DNA of 64,000 bases from Karalla daura (taxonomy: Eukaryota; Chordata; Actinopteri; Chaetodontiformes; Leiognathidae). The first letter of the stretch is position 1, and each line of letters starts with the position of its first letter. The stretch spans positions 78,001 to 142,000 of the forward strand of contig JANZKI010000098.1 of NCBI GenBank assembly GCA_029224185.1. Direction: 5' to 3'. Of the stretch, positions 21,731-35,091 are shown piece by piece. A program made the translations under genes and the position numbers. Under the pieces are notes generated by a model. It made no database searches and was not told where the DNA came from. It saw nothing but the letters and a program-made list of their open reading frames with translations.

Positions 21731-24700
21731 CAGTGTAATGTTTAACATTGATGGCAGTGGTGGGACAATGAATGGGGGCTTATGGAAAGAAAAGGCTGCA
21801 CTGGGCCTACGATGAGGCTCGTCGTTTAAATTTCACAAGGCGCACGGGTTTATGGCCTGCCCCGCATGAGAGAGCAAAAATGTTCCTACAAAACTGGAAA
21901 AAAGAATTTGTCTGCTGCTTAGGGTGAGGCTGGGAGCAGCGTGAAAAGAGCGAAACGAGAGCTGATTTTTAAGCGATCCCGCATGTCGGCCCTGTGCAAA
22001 GAAGAGATTGGACATGCCCAATGCTGACGGGGCCCTTTCAAACTCTGGGAGTCTCCCAGGGCCTGTGCCATCTGCTGGGGTGCATTGAAGCTGGACGCCT
22101 CATCACTTTGTATTACCATGTCAGCAGAGGAGACAATGGAGCAGGTACCTGAGCACATGGTCGTCGAGAAGAGGTGCTGCTGAAAAACCATACAACCTAT
22201 CAGCGTGCAGCTCGCTACACAAACACACCACAAGATTCTTGAATTTTTGAAATGAAAATGAAGTTTCAAAGTCAAAGTATGGCAACGTTGCGAATGTTTG
22301 TTTGTGGAGTTCTGTTTTTCCCATTCATTCTTGTGGGAAAAAGCCAAATTGGCCAAGTAATAAACATTTGGCTCTATGGAGACAACGCCTTCCTCAATCT
22401 GGATTATGAGCTAACTGTCAAGCCGTAGGGGAGAGTTTCCAGTACGCCCTGACACGATTTGGTGTGTGTAGTATGAGAACTGTGGCCACAGTCGCGAGGA
22501 GCAGTGTAATGTTTAACATTGATGGCAGTGGTGGGACAATGAATGGGGGCTTATGGAAAGAAAAGGCTGCACTGGGCCTACGATGAGGCTCGTCGTTTAA
22601 ATTTCACAAGGCGCACGGGTTTATGGCCTGCCCCGCATGAGAGAGCAAAAATGTTCCTACAAAACTGGAAAAAAGAATTTGTCTGCTGCTTAGGGTGAGG
22701 CTGGGAGCAGCGTGAAAAGAGCGAAACGAGAGCTGATTTTTAAGCGATCCCGCATGTCGGCCCTGTGCAAAGAAGAGATTGGACATGCCCAATGCTGACG
22801 GGGCCCTTTCAAACTCTGGGAGTCTCCCAGGGCCTGTGCCATCTGCTGGGGTGCATTGAAGCTGGACGCCTCATCACTTTGTATTACCATGTCAGCAGAG
22901 GAGACAATGGAGCAGGTACCTGAGCACATGGTCGTCGAGAAGAGGTGCTGCTGAAAAACCATACAACCTATCAGCGTGCAGCTCGCTACACAAACACACC
23001 ACAAGATTCTTGAATTTTTGAAATGAAAATGAAGTTTCAAAGTCAAAGTATGGCAACGTTGCGAATGTTTGTTTGTGGAGTTCTGTTTTTCCCATTCATT
23101 CTTGTGGGAAAAAGCCAAATTGGCCAAGTAATAAACATTTGGCTCTATGGAGACAACGCCTTCCTCAATCTGGATTATGAGCTAACTGTCAAGCCGTAGG
23201 GGAGAGTTTCCAGTACGCCCTGACACGATTTGGTGTGTGTAGTATGAGAACTGTGGCCACAGTCGCGAGGAGAAGTGCAAGGTTTTACATTGATGGCAGT
23301 GGTGGGACAATGAAAGGGGGCTTTAGAGAGAAAAGGCTGCACTGGGCCTACGATGAGGCTCGTCGTTTAAATTTCACAAGGCGCACGGGTTTATGTCCTG
23401 CCCCGCATGAGAGAGCACCAATGTTCCTACAAAACTGGAAAAAATAATTTGTCTGCTGCTTAGGGTGTGGCTGGGAGCAGCGTGAAAAGAGCGAAACGAG
23501 AGCTGATTTTTCAGCGATCCCGCATGTCGCACAGGGCTATGAAGAGATTGGACATGCCCAATGCTGAGGGGGCCCTTTCAAACTCTGGGAGTCTCCTAGG
23601 GCCTGTGCCATTTGCTGCGGTGCATTGAAGCTGGACGCCTCATCACTTTGTATTGCCATGTCAGCAGAGGAGACAATGGAGCAGGTACCTGAGCACATGG
23701 TCGTCGAGAAGAGGTTCTGCTGAAAAACCATACAATCTATCAGCGTGCAACTCGCTACACAAACACACCACAAGATTCTTCAATTTTTGAAATGAAAATG
23801 AAGTTTCAAAGCCAAAGTATGGCAACGTTACGAATGTTTGTTTGTGGAGTTCTGTTTTTCCCATTCATTCTTATGGGAAAGAGCCTAATTGGCCAAGTGA
23901 TAAACATTTGGCTCTATGGAGACTGCGCTTTCACCTATCTGGAATATGAGCTCACTGTCACGCCGTAGGGGACAGTCTCCAGAACGCCCTGACACGACTT
24001 GATGTGTGTAGTATGAGAACTGTGGCCACAGTCGCGAGGAGCAGTGTAATGTTTAACATTGATGGCAGTGGTGGGACAATGAATGGGGGCTTATGGAAAG
24101 AAAAGGCTGCACTGGGCCTACGATGAGGCTCGTCGTTTAAATTTCACAAGGCGCACGGGTTTATGGCCTGCCCCGCATGAGAGAGCAAAAGTGTTCCTAC
24201 AAAACTGGAAAAAAGAATTTGTCTGCTGCTTAGGGTGTGGCTGGGAGCAGCGTGAAAAGAGCGAAACGAGAGCTGATTTTTAAGCGATCCCGCATGTCGG
24301 CCCTGTGCAAAGAAGAGATTGGACATGCCCAATGCTGACGGGGCCCTTTCAAACTCTGGGAGTCTCCCAGGGCCTGTGCCATCTGTTGGGGTGCATTGAA
24401 GCTGGACGCCTCATCACTTTGTATTACCATGTCAGCAGAGGACACAATGGAGCAGGTACCTGAGCACATGGTCGTCGAGAAGAGGTGCTGCTGAAAAACC
24501 ATACAACCTATCAGCGTGCAGCTCACTACACAAACACACCACAAGATTCTTGAATTTTTGAAATGAAAATGAAGTTTCAAAGTCAAAGTATGGCAACGTT
24601 GCGAATGTTTGTTTGTGGAGTTCTGTTTTTCCCATTCATTCTTGTGGGAAAAAGCCAAATTGGCCAAGTAATAAACATTTGGCTCTATGGAGACAACGCC

Positions 24701-27700
24701 TTCCTCAATCTGGATTATGAGCTAACTGTCAAGCCGTAGGGGAGAGTTTCCAGTACGCCCTGACACGATTTGGTGTGTGTAGTATGAGAACTGTGGCCAC
24801 AGTCGCGAGGAGAAGTGCAAGGTTTTACATTGATGGCAGTGGTGGGACAATGAAAGGGGGCTTTAGAGAGAAAAGGCTGCACTGGGCCTACGATGAGGCT
24901 CGTCGTTTAAATTTCACAAGGCGCACGGGTTTATGGCCTGCCCCGCATGAGAGAGCACCAATGTTCCTACAAAACTGGAAAAAATAATTTGTCTGCTGCT
25001 TAGGGTGTGGCTGGGAGCAGCGTGAAAAGAGCGAAACGAGAGCTGATTTTTCAGCGATCCCGCATGTCGCACAGGGCTATGAAGAGATTGGACATGCCCA
25101 ATGCTGAGGGGGCCCTCTCAAACTCTGGGAGTCTCCTAGGGCCTGTGCCATCTGCTGCGGTGCATTGAAGCTGGACGCCTCATCACTTTGTATTGCCATG
25201 TCAGCAGAGGAGACAATGGAGCAGGTACCTGAGCACATGGTCGTCGAGAAGAGGTTCTGCTGAAAAACCATACAATCTATTAGCGTGCAACTCGCTACAC
25301 AAACACACCACAAGATTCTTCAATTTTTGAAATGAAAATGAAGTTTCAAAGCCAAAGTATGGCAACGTTACGAATGTTTGTTTGTGGAGTTCTGTTTTTC
25401 CCATTCATTCTTGTGGGAAAGAGCCTAATTGGCCAAGTGATAAACATTCGGCTCTATGGAGACTGCGCTTTCACCTATCTGGAATATGAGCTCACTTTCA
25501 CGCCGTAGGGGACAGTCTCCAGAATGCCATGACGCGATCTGGTGTGTGTACCATGAAAACTGTGGCCACAGTCGCGAGGAGAAGTGCAACGTTTAACATT
25601 GATGGCAGCGGTGGGAAAATGAATGGGGGCTTAAGGAGGGAAAAGGCTGCACTGGGCCTACGATGATGCTCGTCGTTTACATTTCACAAGGCGCACGGGT
25701 TTCTGGCCTGCCCCGCATGAGAGAGCACCAATGTTCCTACAAAACTGGAAAAAAGAATTTGTCTGCTGCTCAGGGTGTGGCTGGGAGCAGCGTGAAAAGA
25801 GTGAAACGAGAGCTGATTTTTAAGCGATCCCGCATGTCGCACGGGGCTATGAAGAGATTGGACATGCCCAATGCTGAGGGGGCCCTTTCCCACTCTGCGA
25901 GTCTCCCAGGGACTGTGCCATCTGCTGGGGTGCATTGAATCTGGACGCCTCATCACTTTCTATGACCATGTGAGCAGAGGAGACATTGGAGCAGCTACCT
26001 GAGCACATGGTTGTCGAGAAATGGTGCTGCTGAAAAACCATACAACCTATCAGCGTGCAACACGCTACACAAACACACCACAAGATTCTTCAATTTTTGA
26101 AATGAAAATGAAGTTTCAAAGTCAAAGCATGGCAACGTTGCGAATGTTTGTTTGTGGAGTTCTGTTTTTCCCATTCATTCATATGGGAAAAAGCCAAATT
26201 GGCCAAGTGAGAAACATTTGGCTCTATGGAGACAACGCTTTCACCAATCTGGAATACGAGCTCACTGTCACGCCGTAGGGGAGAGTCTCCAGAATGCCCT
26301 GACACGATTTGGTGTGTGTACTATGAGAACTGTGGCCACAGTCGCGAGGAGAAGTGTAACGTTTAACATTGATGGCAGTGATGGAACAATGAATGGGGGC
26401 TTATGGAGAGAAAAGGCTGCACTGGGCCTACGATGAGGCTAGTCGTTTAAATTTCACAAGGCGCACGGGTTTATGGCCTGCCCCGCATGAGAGAGCACCA
26501 ATGTTCCTACAAAATTGGAAAAAAGAATTTGTCTGCTGCTTAGGGTGTGGCTGGGAGCAGCGTGAAAAGAGCGAAACGAGAGCTGATTTTTAAGCGATCC
26601 CGCATGTCGGCCCTGTGCAAAGAAGAGATTGGACATGCCCAATGCTGACGGGGCCCTTTCAAACTCTGGGAGTCTCCCAGGGCCTGTGCCATCTGCTGGG
26701 GTGCATTGAAGCTGGACGCCTCATCACTTTGTATTACCATGTCAGCAGAGGAGACAATGGAGCAGGTACCTGAGCACATGGTCGTCGAGAAGAGGTGCTG
26801 CTGAAAAACCATACAACCTATCAGCGTGCACCTCGCTACACAAACACACCACAAGATTCTTCAATTTTTGAAATGAAAATGAAGTTTCAAAGTCAAAGTA
26901 TGGCAACGTTGCGAATGTTAGTTTGTGGAGTTCTGTTTTTCCCATTCATTCTTGTGGGAAAAAGCCAAATTGGCCAAGTGATAAACATTTGGCTCTATGG
27001 AGACAACGCCTTCCTAAATCTGGATTATGAGCTAACTGTCAAGCCGTAGGGGAGAGTTTCCAGTACGCCCTGACACGATTTGGTGTGTGTAGTTTGAGAA
27101 CTGTGGCCACAGTCGCCAGGAGAAGTGTAAGGTTTTACATTGATGGCAGTGGTGGGACAATGAATGGGGGCTTATGGAGAGAAAAGGCTGCACTGGGCCT
27201 ACGATGAGGCTCGTCATTTAAATTTCACAAGGCGCACGGGTTTATGGCCTGCCCCGCATGAGAGAGCACCAATGTTCCTACAAAATTGGAAAAAAGAATT
27301 TGTCTGCTGCTTAGGGTGTGGCTGGGAGCAGCGTGAAAAGAGCGAAACGAGAGCTGATTTTTAAGCGATCCCGCATGTCGGCCCTGTGCAAAGAAGAGAT
27401 TGGACATGCCCAATGCTGAGGGGGCCCTTTCAAACTCTGGGAGTCTCCCAGGGCCTGTGCCATCTGCTGGGGTGCATTGAAGCTGGACGCCTCATCACTT
27501 TGTATTACCATGTAAGCAGAGGAGACAATGGAGCAGGTACCTGAGCACATGGTCGTCGAGAAGAGGTGCTGCTGAAAAACCATACAACCTATCAGCGTGC
27601 ACCTCGCTACACAAACACACCACAAGATTCTTCAATTTTTGAAATGAAAATGAAGTTTCAAAGTCAAAGTATGGCAACGTTGCGAATGTTTGTTTGTGGA

Positions 27701-30700
27701 GTTCTGTTTTTCCCATTCATTCTTGTGGGAAAAAGCCAAATTGGCCAAGTGATAAACATTTGGCTCTATGGAGACAACGCTTTCACCAATCTGGAGCATG
27801 AGCTAACTGTCAAGCCGTAGGGGACAGTCTCCAGAATGCCCTGACACGATTTGGTGTGTGTAATATGAGAACTGTGGCCACAGTCGCGAGGAGAAGTATA
27901 ACGTTTAACATTGATGGCAGTGGTTGGACAATGAATGGGGGCTTATGGAGATAAAAGGCTGCACTGGGCCTACGATGAGGATCGTCGTTTAAATTTCACA
28001 AGGCGCACGGGTTTATGGCCTGCCCCGCATGAGAGACTACCAATGTTCCTACAAAACTGGAAAAAAGACTTTGTCATCTGCTTAGGGTGAGGCTGGGAGC
28101 AGCGTGAAAAGAGCGAAACGAGAGCTGATTTTTAAGCGATCCCGCATGTCGGCCCTGTGCAAAGAAGAGATTGGACATGCCCAATGCTGACGGGGCCCTT
28201 TCAAACTCTGGGAGTCTCCCAGGGCCTGTGCCATCTGCTGGGGTGCATTGAAGCTGGACGCCTCATCACTTTGTATTACCATGTAAGCAGAGGAGACAAT
28301 GGAGCAGGTACCTGAGCACATGGTCGTCGAGAAGAGGTGCTGCTGAAAAACCATACAACCTATCAGCGTGCAACTCGCTACACAAACACACCACAAGATT
28401 CTTCAATTTTTGAAATGAAAATGAAGTTTCAAAGTCAAAGTATGGCAACGTTGCGAATGTTTGTTTGTGGAGTTCTGTTTTTCCCATTCATTCTTGTGGG
28501 AAAAAGCCAAATTGGCGAAGTGATAAACATTTAGCTCTATGGAGACAACGCCTTCCTTAATCTGGATTGTGAGCTAACTGTCAAGCCGTAGGGGAGAGTT
28601 TCCAGTACACCCTGACACGATTTGGTGTGTGTAGTTTGAGAACTGTGGCCACAGTCGCGAGGAGAAGTGTAAGGTTTTTCATTGATGGCAGTGGTGGGAC
28701 AATGAATGGGGGCTTTTGGAGAGAAAAGGCTGCACTGGGCCTACGATGAGGCTCGTCGTTTAAATTTCACAAGGCGCACGGGTTTCTGGCCTGCCCCGCA
28801 TGAGAGAGCACCAATGTTCCTACAAAACTGGAAAAAAGAATTTGTCTGCTGCTTAGGGTGTGGCTGGGAGCAGCGTGAAAAGAGCGAAACGAGAGCTGAT
28901 TTTTAAGCGATCCCGCATGTCGGCCCTGTGCAAAGAAGAGATTGGACATGCCCAATGCTGAGGGGGCCCTTTCAAACTCTGGGAGTCTCCCAGGGCCTGT
29001 GCCATCTGCTGGGGTGCATTGAAGCTGGACGCCTCATCACTTTGTATTACCATGTAAGCAGAGGAGACAATGGAGCAGGTACCTGAGCACATGGTCGTCG
29101 AGAAGAGGTGCTGCTGAAAAACCATACAACCTATCAGCGTGCACCTCGCTACACAAACACACCACAAGATTCTTCAATTTTTGAAATGAAAATGAAGTTT
29201 CAAAGTCAAAGTATGGCAACGTTGCGAATGTTTGTTTGTGGAGTTCTGTTTTTCCCATTCATTCTTGTGGGAAAAAGCCAAATTGGCCAAGTGATAAACA
29301 TTTGGCTCTATGGAGACAACGCTTTCACCAATCTGGAGCATGAGCTAACTGTCAAGCCGTAGGGGACAGTCTCCAGAACGCCCTGACACGATTTGGTGTG
29401 TGTAATATGAGAACTGTGGCCACAGTCGCGAGGAGAAGTATAACGTTTAACATTGATGGCAGTGGTTGGACAATGAATGGGGGCTTATGGAGATAAAAGG
29501 CTGCACTGGGCCTACGATGAGGATCGTCGTTTAAATTTCACAAGGCGCACGGGTTTATGGCCTGCCCCGCATGAGAGACTACCAATGTTCCTACAAAACT
29601 GGAAAAAAGACTTTGTCATCTGCTTAGGGTGAGGCTGGGAGCAGCGTGAAAAGAGCGAAACGAGAGCTGATTTTTAAGCGATCCCGCATGTCGGCCCTGT
29701 GCAAAGAAGAGATTGGACATGCCCAATGCTGACGGGGCCCTTTCAAACTCTGGGAGTCTCCCAGGGCCTGTGCCATCTGCTGGGGTGCATTGAAGCTGGA
29801 CGCCTCATCACTTTGTATTACCATGTAAGCAGAGGAGACAATGGAGCAGGTACCTGAGCACATGGTCGTCGAGAAGAGGTGCTGCTGAAAAACCATACAA
29901 CCTATCAGCGTGCAACTCGCTACACAAACACACCACAAGATTCTTCAATTTTTGAAATGAAAATGAAGTTTCAAAGTCAAAGTATGGCAACGTTGCGAAT
30001 GTTTGTTTGTGGAGTTCTGTTTTTCCCATTCATTCTTGTGGGAAAAAGCCAAATTGGCGAAGTGATAAACATTTAGCTCTATGGAGACAACGCCTTCCTT
30101 AATCTGGATTGTGAGCTAACTGTCAAGCCGTAGGGGAGAGTTTCCAGTACACCCTGACACGATTTGGTGTGTGTAGTTTGAGAACTGTGGCCACAGTCGC
30201 GAGGAGAAGTGTAAGGTTTTTCATTGATGGCAGTGGTGGGACAATGAATGGGGGCTTTTGGAGAGAAAAGGCTGCACTGGGCCTACGATGAGGCTCGTCG
30301 TTTAAATTTCACAAGGCGCACGGGTTTCTGGCCTGCCCCGCATGAGAGAGCACCAATGTTCCTACAAAACTGGAAAAAAGAATTTGTCTGCTGCTTAGGG
30401 TGTGGCTGGGAGCAGCGTGAAAAGAGCGAAACGAGAGCTGATTTTTAAGCGATCCCGCATGTCGGCCCTGTGCAAAGAAGAGATTGGACATGCCCAATGC
30501 TGAGGGGGCCCTTTCAAACTCTGGGAGTCTCCCAGGGCCTGTGCCATCTGCTGGGGTGCATTGAAGCTGGACGCCTCATCACTTTGTATTACCATGTAAG
30601 CAGAGGAGACAATGGAGCAGGTACCTGAGCACATGGTCGTCGAGAAGAGGTGCTGCTGAAAAACCATACAACCTATCAGCGTGCACCTCGCTACACAAAC

Positions 30701-31630
30701 ACACCACAAGATTCTTCAATTTTTGAAATGAAAATGAAGTTTCAAAGTCAAAGTATGGCAACGTTGCGAATGTTTGTTTGTGGAGTTCTGTTTTTCCCAT
30801 TCATTCTTGTGGGAAAAAGCCAAATTGGCCAAGTGATAAACATTTGGCTCTGTGGAGACAACGCTTTCACCAATCTGGAGCTTGAGCTAACTGTCAAGCC
30901 GTAGGGGACAGTCTCCAGAACGCCCTGACACGATTTGGTGTGTGTAATATGAGAACTGTGGCCACAGTCGCGAGGAGAAGTATAACGTTTAACATTGATG
31001 GCAGTGGTGGGACAATGAATGGGGGCTTTAGGAGGGAAAAGGCTGCACTGGGCCTACGATGATGCTCGTCGTTTAAATTTCACAAGGTGCACGGGTTTAT
31101 GGCCTGCCCCGGATGAGAGAGCACCAATGTTCCTACAAAACTGGAAAAAAAAATTTGTGTGCTGCTTAGGGCGTGGCTGGGAGCAGCGTGAAAAGAGCGA
31201 AACGAGAGCTGATTTTTAAGCGATCCCGCATGTCGGCCCGGTGCTAAGAAGAGGTTGGACATGCCCAATGCTGAGGGGGCCCTTTCCCACTCTGCGAGTC
31301 TCCCAGGGCCTGTGCCATCTGCTGGGGTGCATTGAAGCTGGACGCCTCATCACTTTGTATGACCATGTGAGCAGAGGAGACATTGGAGCAGGTACCTGAG
31401 CACATGGTTGTCGAGAAATGGTGCTGCTGAAAAACCATACAACCTATCAGCGTGCAACTCGCTACACAAACACACCACCAGATTCTTCAATTTTTGAAAT
31501 GAAAATGAAGTTTCAAAGTCAAAGTATGGCAACGTTGCGAATGTTTGTTTGTGGAGTTCTTTTTTTCCCATTCATTCTTATGGGAAAAAGCCAAAATGGC
31601 GAAGTGATAAACATTTGGCTCTATGGAGAC
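20802..31630. repeat. Large duplicated block, copy B (m27 end to m41)
   Basis: This is the second copy of the 10.8 kb block, 27 monomers downstream of copy A and nearly identical to it. To its right it continues into the cassette subfamilies of m42-m45. That same order (m40-m41-m42) is also seen at m76-m77-m78 near 57.9-60.2 kb. Copy B therefore probably keeps the older arrangement at this end, and copy A is the recombined one. Confidence 0.9.
27287..30850. repeat. Second instance of the 1542 bp dimeric higher-order repeat
   Basis: This is the copy of 6486-10049 carried by the 20801-bp duplication, with the same alternating pair of monomer types and the same edges. The local dimer expansion therefore predates the larger duplication. 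Confidence 0.85.
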
Positions 31631-33890
31631 TGCGCTTCCACCTATCTGGAATACGAGCTCACTGTCACGCCGTAGGGGATAGTTTCCAGAACACCATGAC
31701 GCGATTTGGTGTGTGTACCATGAAAAAAGTGGCCACAGTCGCGAGGAGAAGTGTAAGGTTTAACATTGATGTCAGCTGTTGGAAATTGAATGGGGGCTTT
31801 AGGAGGGAAAAGGCTGCACTGGGCCTACGATGATGCTCATCGTTTAAATTTCACAAGGCGCACGGGTTTATTGCCTACCCCGCATGAGAGAGCACCAATG
31901 TTCCTACAAAACTGGAAAAAATAATTTGTCTGCTGCATAGGGTGTGGCTGGGAGCAGCGTGAAAAGAGCGAAACGAGAGCTGATTTTTAAGCGATCCCGC
32001 ATGTCGCACGGGGCTATGAAGAGATTGGACATGCCCAATGCTGAGGGGGCCCTTTCCCACTCTGCGAGTCTCCCAGGGACTGTGCCATCTGCTGGGGTGC
32101 ATTGAAGCTGGACGCCTCATCACTTTGTATGACCATGTGAGCAGAGGAGACATTGGAGCAGGTACCTGAGCACATGGTTGTCGAGAAATGGTGCTGCTGA
32201 AAAACCATACAACCTATCAGCGTGCAACTCGCTACACAAACACACCACCAGATTCTTCAATTTTTGAAATGAAAATGAAGTTTCAAAGTCAAAGTATGGC
32301 AACGTTGCGAATGTTTGTTTGTGGAGTTCTGTTTTTCCCATTCATTCTTGTGGGAAAAAGCCAAATTGGCCAAGTGATAAACATTTGGCTCTGTGGAGAC
32401 AACGCTTTCACCAATCTGGAGCTTGAGCTAACTGTCAAGCCGTAGGGGACAGTCTCCAGAACGCCCTGACACGATTTGGTGTGTGTAATATGAGAACTGT
32501 GGCCACAGTCGCGAGGAGAAGTATAACGTTTAACATTGATGGCAGTGGTGGGACAATGAATGGGGGCTTTAGGAGGGAAAAGGCTGCACTGGGCCTACGA
32601 TGATGCTCGTCGTTTAAATTTCACAAGGTGCACGGGTTTATGGCCTGCCCCGGATGAGAGAGCACCAATGTTCCTACAAAACTGGAAAAAAAAATTTGTG
32701 TGCTGCTTAGGGCGTGGCTGGGAGCAGCGTGAAAAGAGCGAAACGAGAGCTGATTTTTAAGCGATCCCGCATGTCGGCCCGGTGCTAAGAAGAGGTTGGA
32801 CATGCCCAATGCTGAGGGGGCCCTTTCCCACTCTGCGAGTCTCCCAGGGCCTGTGCCATCTGCTGGGGTGCATTGAAGCTGGACGCCTCATCACTTTGTA
32901 TGACCATGTGAGCAGAGGAGACATTGGAGCAGGTACCTGAGCACATGGTTGTCGAGAAATGGTGCTGCTGAAAAACCATACAACCTATCAGCGTGCAACT
33001 CGCTACACAAACACACCACCAGATTCTTCAATTTTTGAAATGAAAATGAAGTTTCAAAGTCAAAGTATGGCAACGTTGCGAATGTTTGTTTGTGGAGTTC
33101 TTTTTTTCCCATTCATTCTTATGGGAAAAAGCCAAAATGGCGAAGTGATAAACATTTGGCTCTATGGAGACTGCGCTTCCACCTATCTGGAATACGAGCT
33201 CACTGTCACGCCGTAGGGGATAGTTTCCAGAACACCATGACGCGATTTGGTGTGTGTACCATGAAAAAAGTGGCCACAGTCGCGAGGAGAAGTGTAAGGT
33301 TTAACATTGATGTCAGCTGTTGGAAATTGAATGGGGGCTTTAGGAGGGAAAAGGCTGCACTGGGCCTACGATGATGCTCATCGTTTAAATTTCACAAGGC
33401 GCACGGGTTTATTGCCTACCCCGCATGAGAGAGCACCAATGTTCCTACAAAACTGGAAAAAATAATTTGTCTGCTGCATAGGGTGTGGCTGGGAGCAGCG
33501 TGAAAAGAGCGAAACGAGAGCTGATTTTTAAGCGATCCCGCATGTCGCACGGGGCTATGAAGAGATTGGACATGCCCAATGCTGAGGGGGCCCTTTCCCA
33601 CTCTGCGAGTCTCCCAGGGACTGTGCCATCTGCTGGGGTGCATTGAAGCTGGACGCCTCATCACTTTGTATGACCATGTGAGCAGAGGAGACATTGGAGC
33701 AGGTACCTGAGCACATGGTTGTCGAGAAATGGTGCTGCTGAAAAACCATACAACCTATCAGCGTGCAACTCGCTACACAAACACACCACCAGATTCTTCA
33801 ATTTTTGAAATGAAAATGAAGTTTCAAAGTCAAAGTATGGCAACGTTGCGAATGTTTGTTTGTGGAGTTCTGTTTTTCCCATTCATTCTT
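30709..33890. repeat. Dimeric tandem duplication, 1541 bp period (m41-m44)
   Basis: Bases 30709-32349 match 32250-33890. The pair is one m41-type unit (cggatgagagag, aaaaaaaatttgtgtgc, caaaatggcgaag) and one m42-type unit (gatgtcagctgttgg, accatgaaaaaagtgg, gcatagggtg). Left edge: accacaag (30708) against accaccag. Right edge: cttgtggg at 32350 against cttatggg. Confidence 0.85.
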
Positions 33891-35091
33891 ATGGGAAAAA
33901 GCCAAATTGGCGAAGTGAGAAACATTTGGCTCTATGGAGACTGCGCTTCCACCTATCTGGAATACGAGCTCACTGTCACGCCGTAGGGGATAGTTTCCAG
34001 AACACCATGACGCGATTTGGTGTGTGTACCATGAAAAAAGTGGCCACAGTCGCGAGGAGAAGTGTAAGGTTTAACATTGATGTCAGCTGTTGGAAATTGA
34101 ATGGGGGCTTAAGGAGGGAAAAGGCTGCACTGGGCCTACGATGATGCTCATCGTTTAAATTTCACAAGGCGCACGGGTTTATTGCCTACCCCGCATGAGA
34201 GAGCACCAATGTTCCTACAAAACTGGAAAAAAGAATTTGTCTGCTGCATAGGGTGTGGCTGGGAGCAGCGTGAAAAGAGCGAAACGAGAGCTGATTTTTA
34301 AGCGATCCCGCATGTCGCACGGGGCTATGAAGAGATTGGACATGCCCAATGCTGAGGGGGCCCTTTCCCACTCTGCGAGTCTCCCAGGGACTGTGCCATC
34401 TGCTGGGGTGCATTGAAGCTGGACGCCTCATCACTTTGTATGACCATGTGAGCAGAGGAGACATTGGAGCAGGTACCTGAGCACATGGTTGTCGAGAAAT
34501 GGTGCTGCTGAAAAACCATACAACCTATCAGCGTGCAACTCGCTACACAAACACACCACCAGATTCTTCAATTTTTGAAATGAAAATGAAGTTTCAAAGT
34601 CAAAGTATGGCAACGTTGCGAATGTTTGTTTGTGGAGTTCTTTTTTTCCCATTCATTCTTATGGGAAAAAGCCTAATTGGCCAAGTGATAAACATTTGGC
34701 TCTATGGAGACTGCGCTTTCACCAATCTGGAATACGAGCTCACTGTCACGCCGTAGGGGATAGTCTCCAGAATGCCATGACGCGATCTGGTGTGTGTACC
34801 ATGAAAACTGTGGCCACAGTCGCGAGGAGAAGTGCAACGTTTAACATTGATGGCAGCGGTGGGAAAATGAATGGGGGCTTAAGGAGGGAAAAGGCTGCAC
34901 TGGGCCTACGATGATGCTCGTCGTTTAAATTTCACAAGGCGCACGGGTTTCTGGCCTGCCCCGCATGAGAGAGCACCAATGTTCCTACAAAACTGGAAAA
35001 AAGAATTTGTCTGCTGCTCAGGGTGTGGCTGGGAGCAGCGTGAAAAGAGTGAAACGAGAGCTGATTTTTAAGCGATCCCGCATGTCGCACG
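33891..35091. repeat. Cassette monomers m44 end to m46 start
   Basis: m45 is of the gatgtcagctgttgg type with ggcttaaggaggg, and ends with tgcgctttcaccaatctg. The first half of m46 has accatgaaaactgtgg and gcagcggtgggaaaatg, as in m7, m34, m61, m65 and m80. The second half of m46 switches after ggggctatgaag to the caaactctgggagtctcctag type. The unit is therefore mosaic. Confidence 0.75.
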
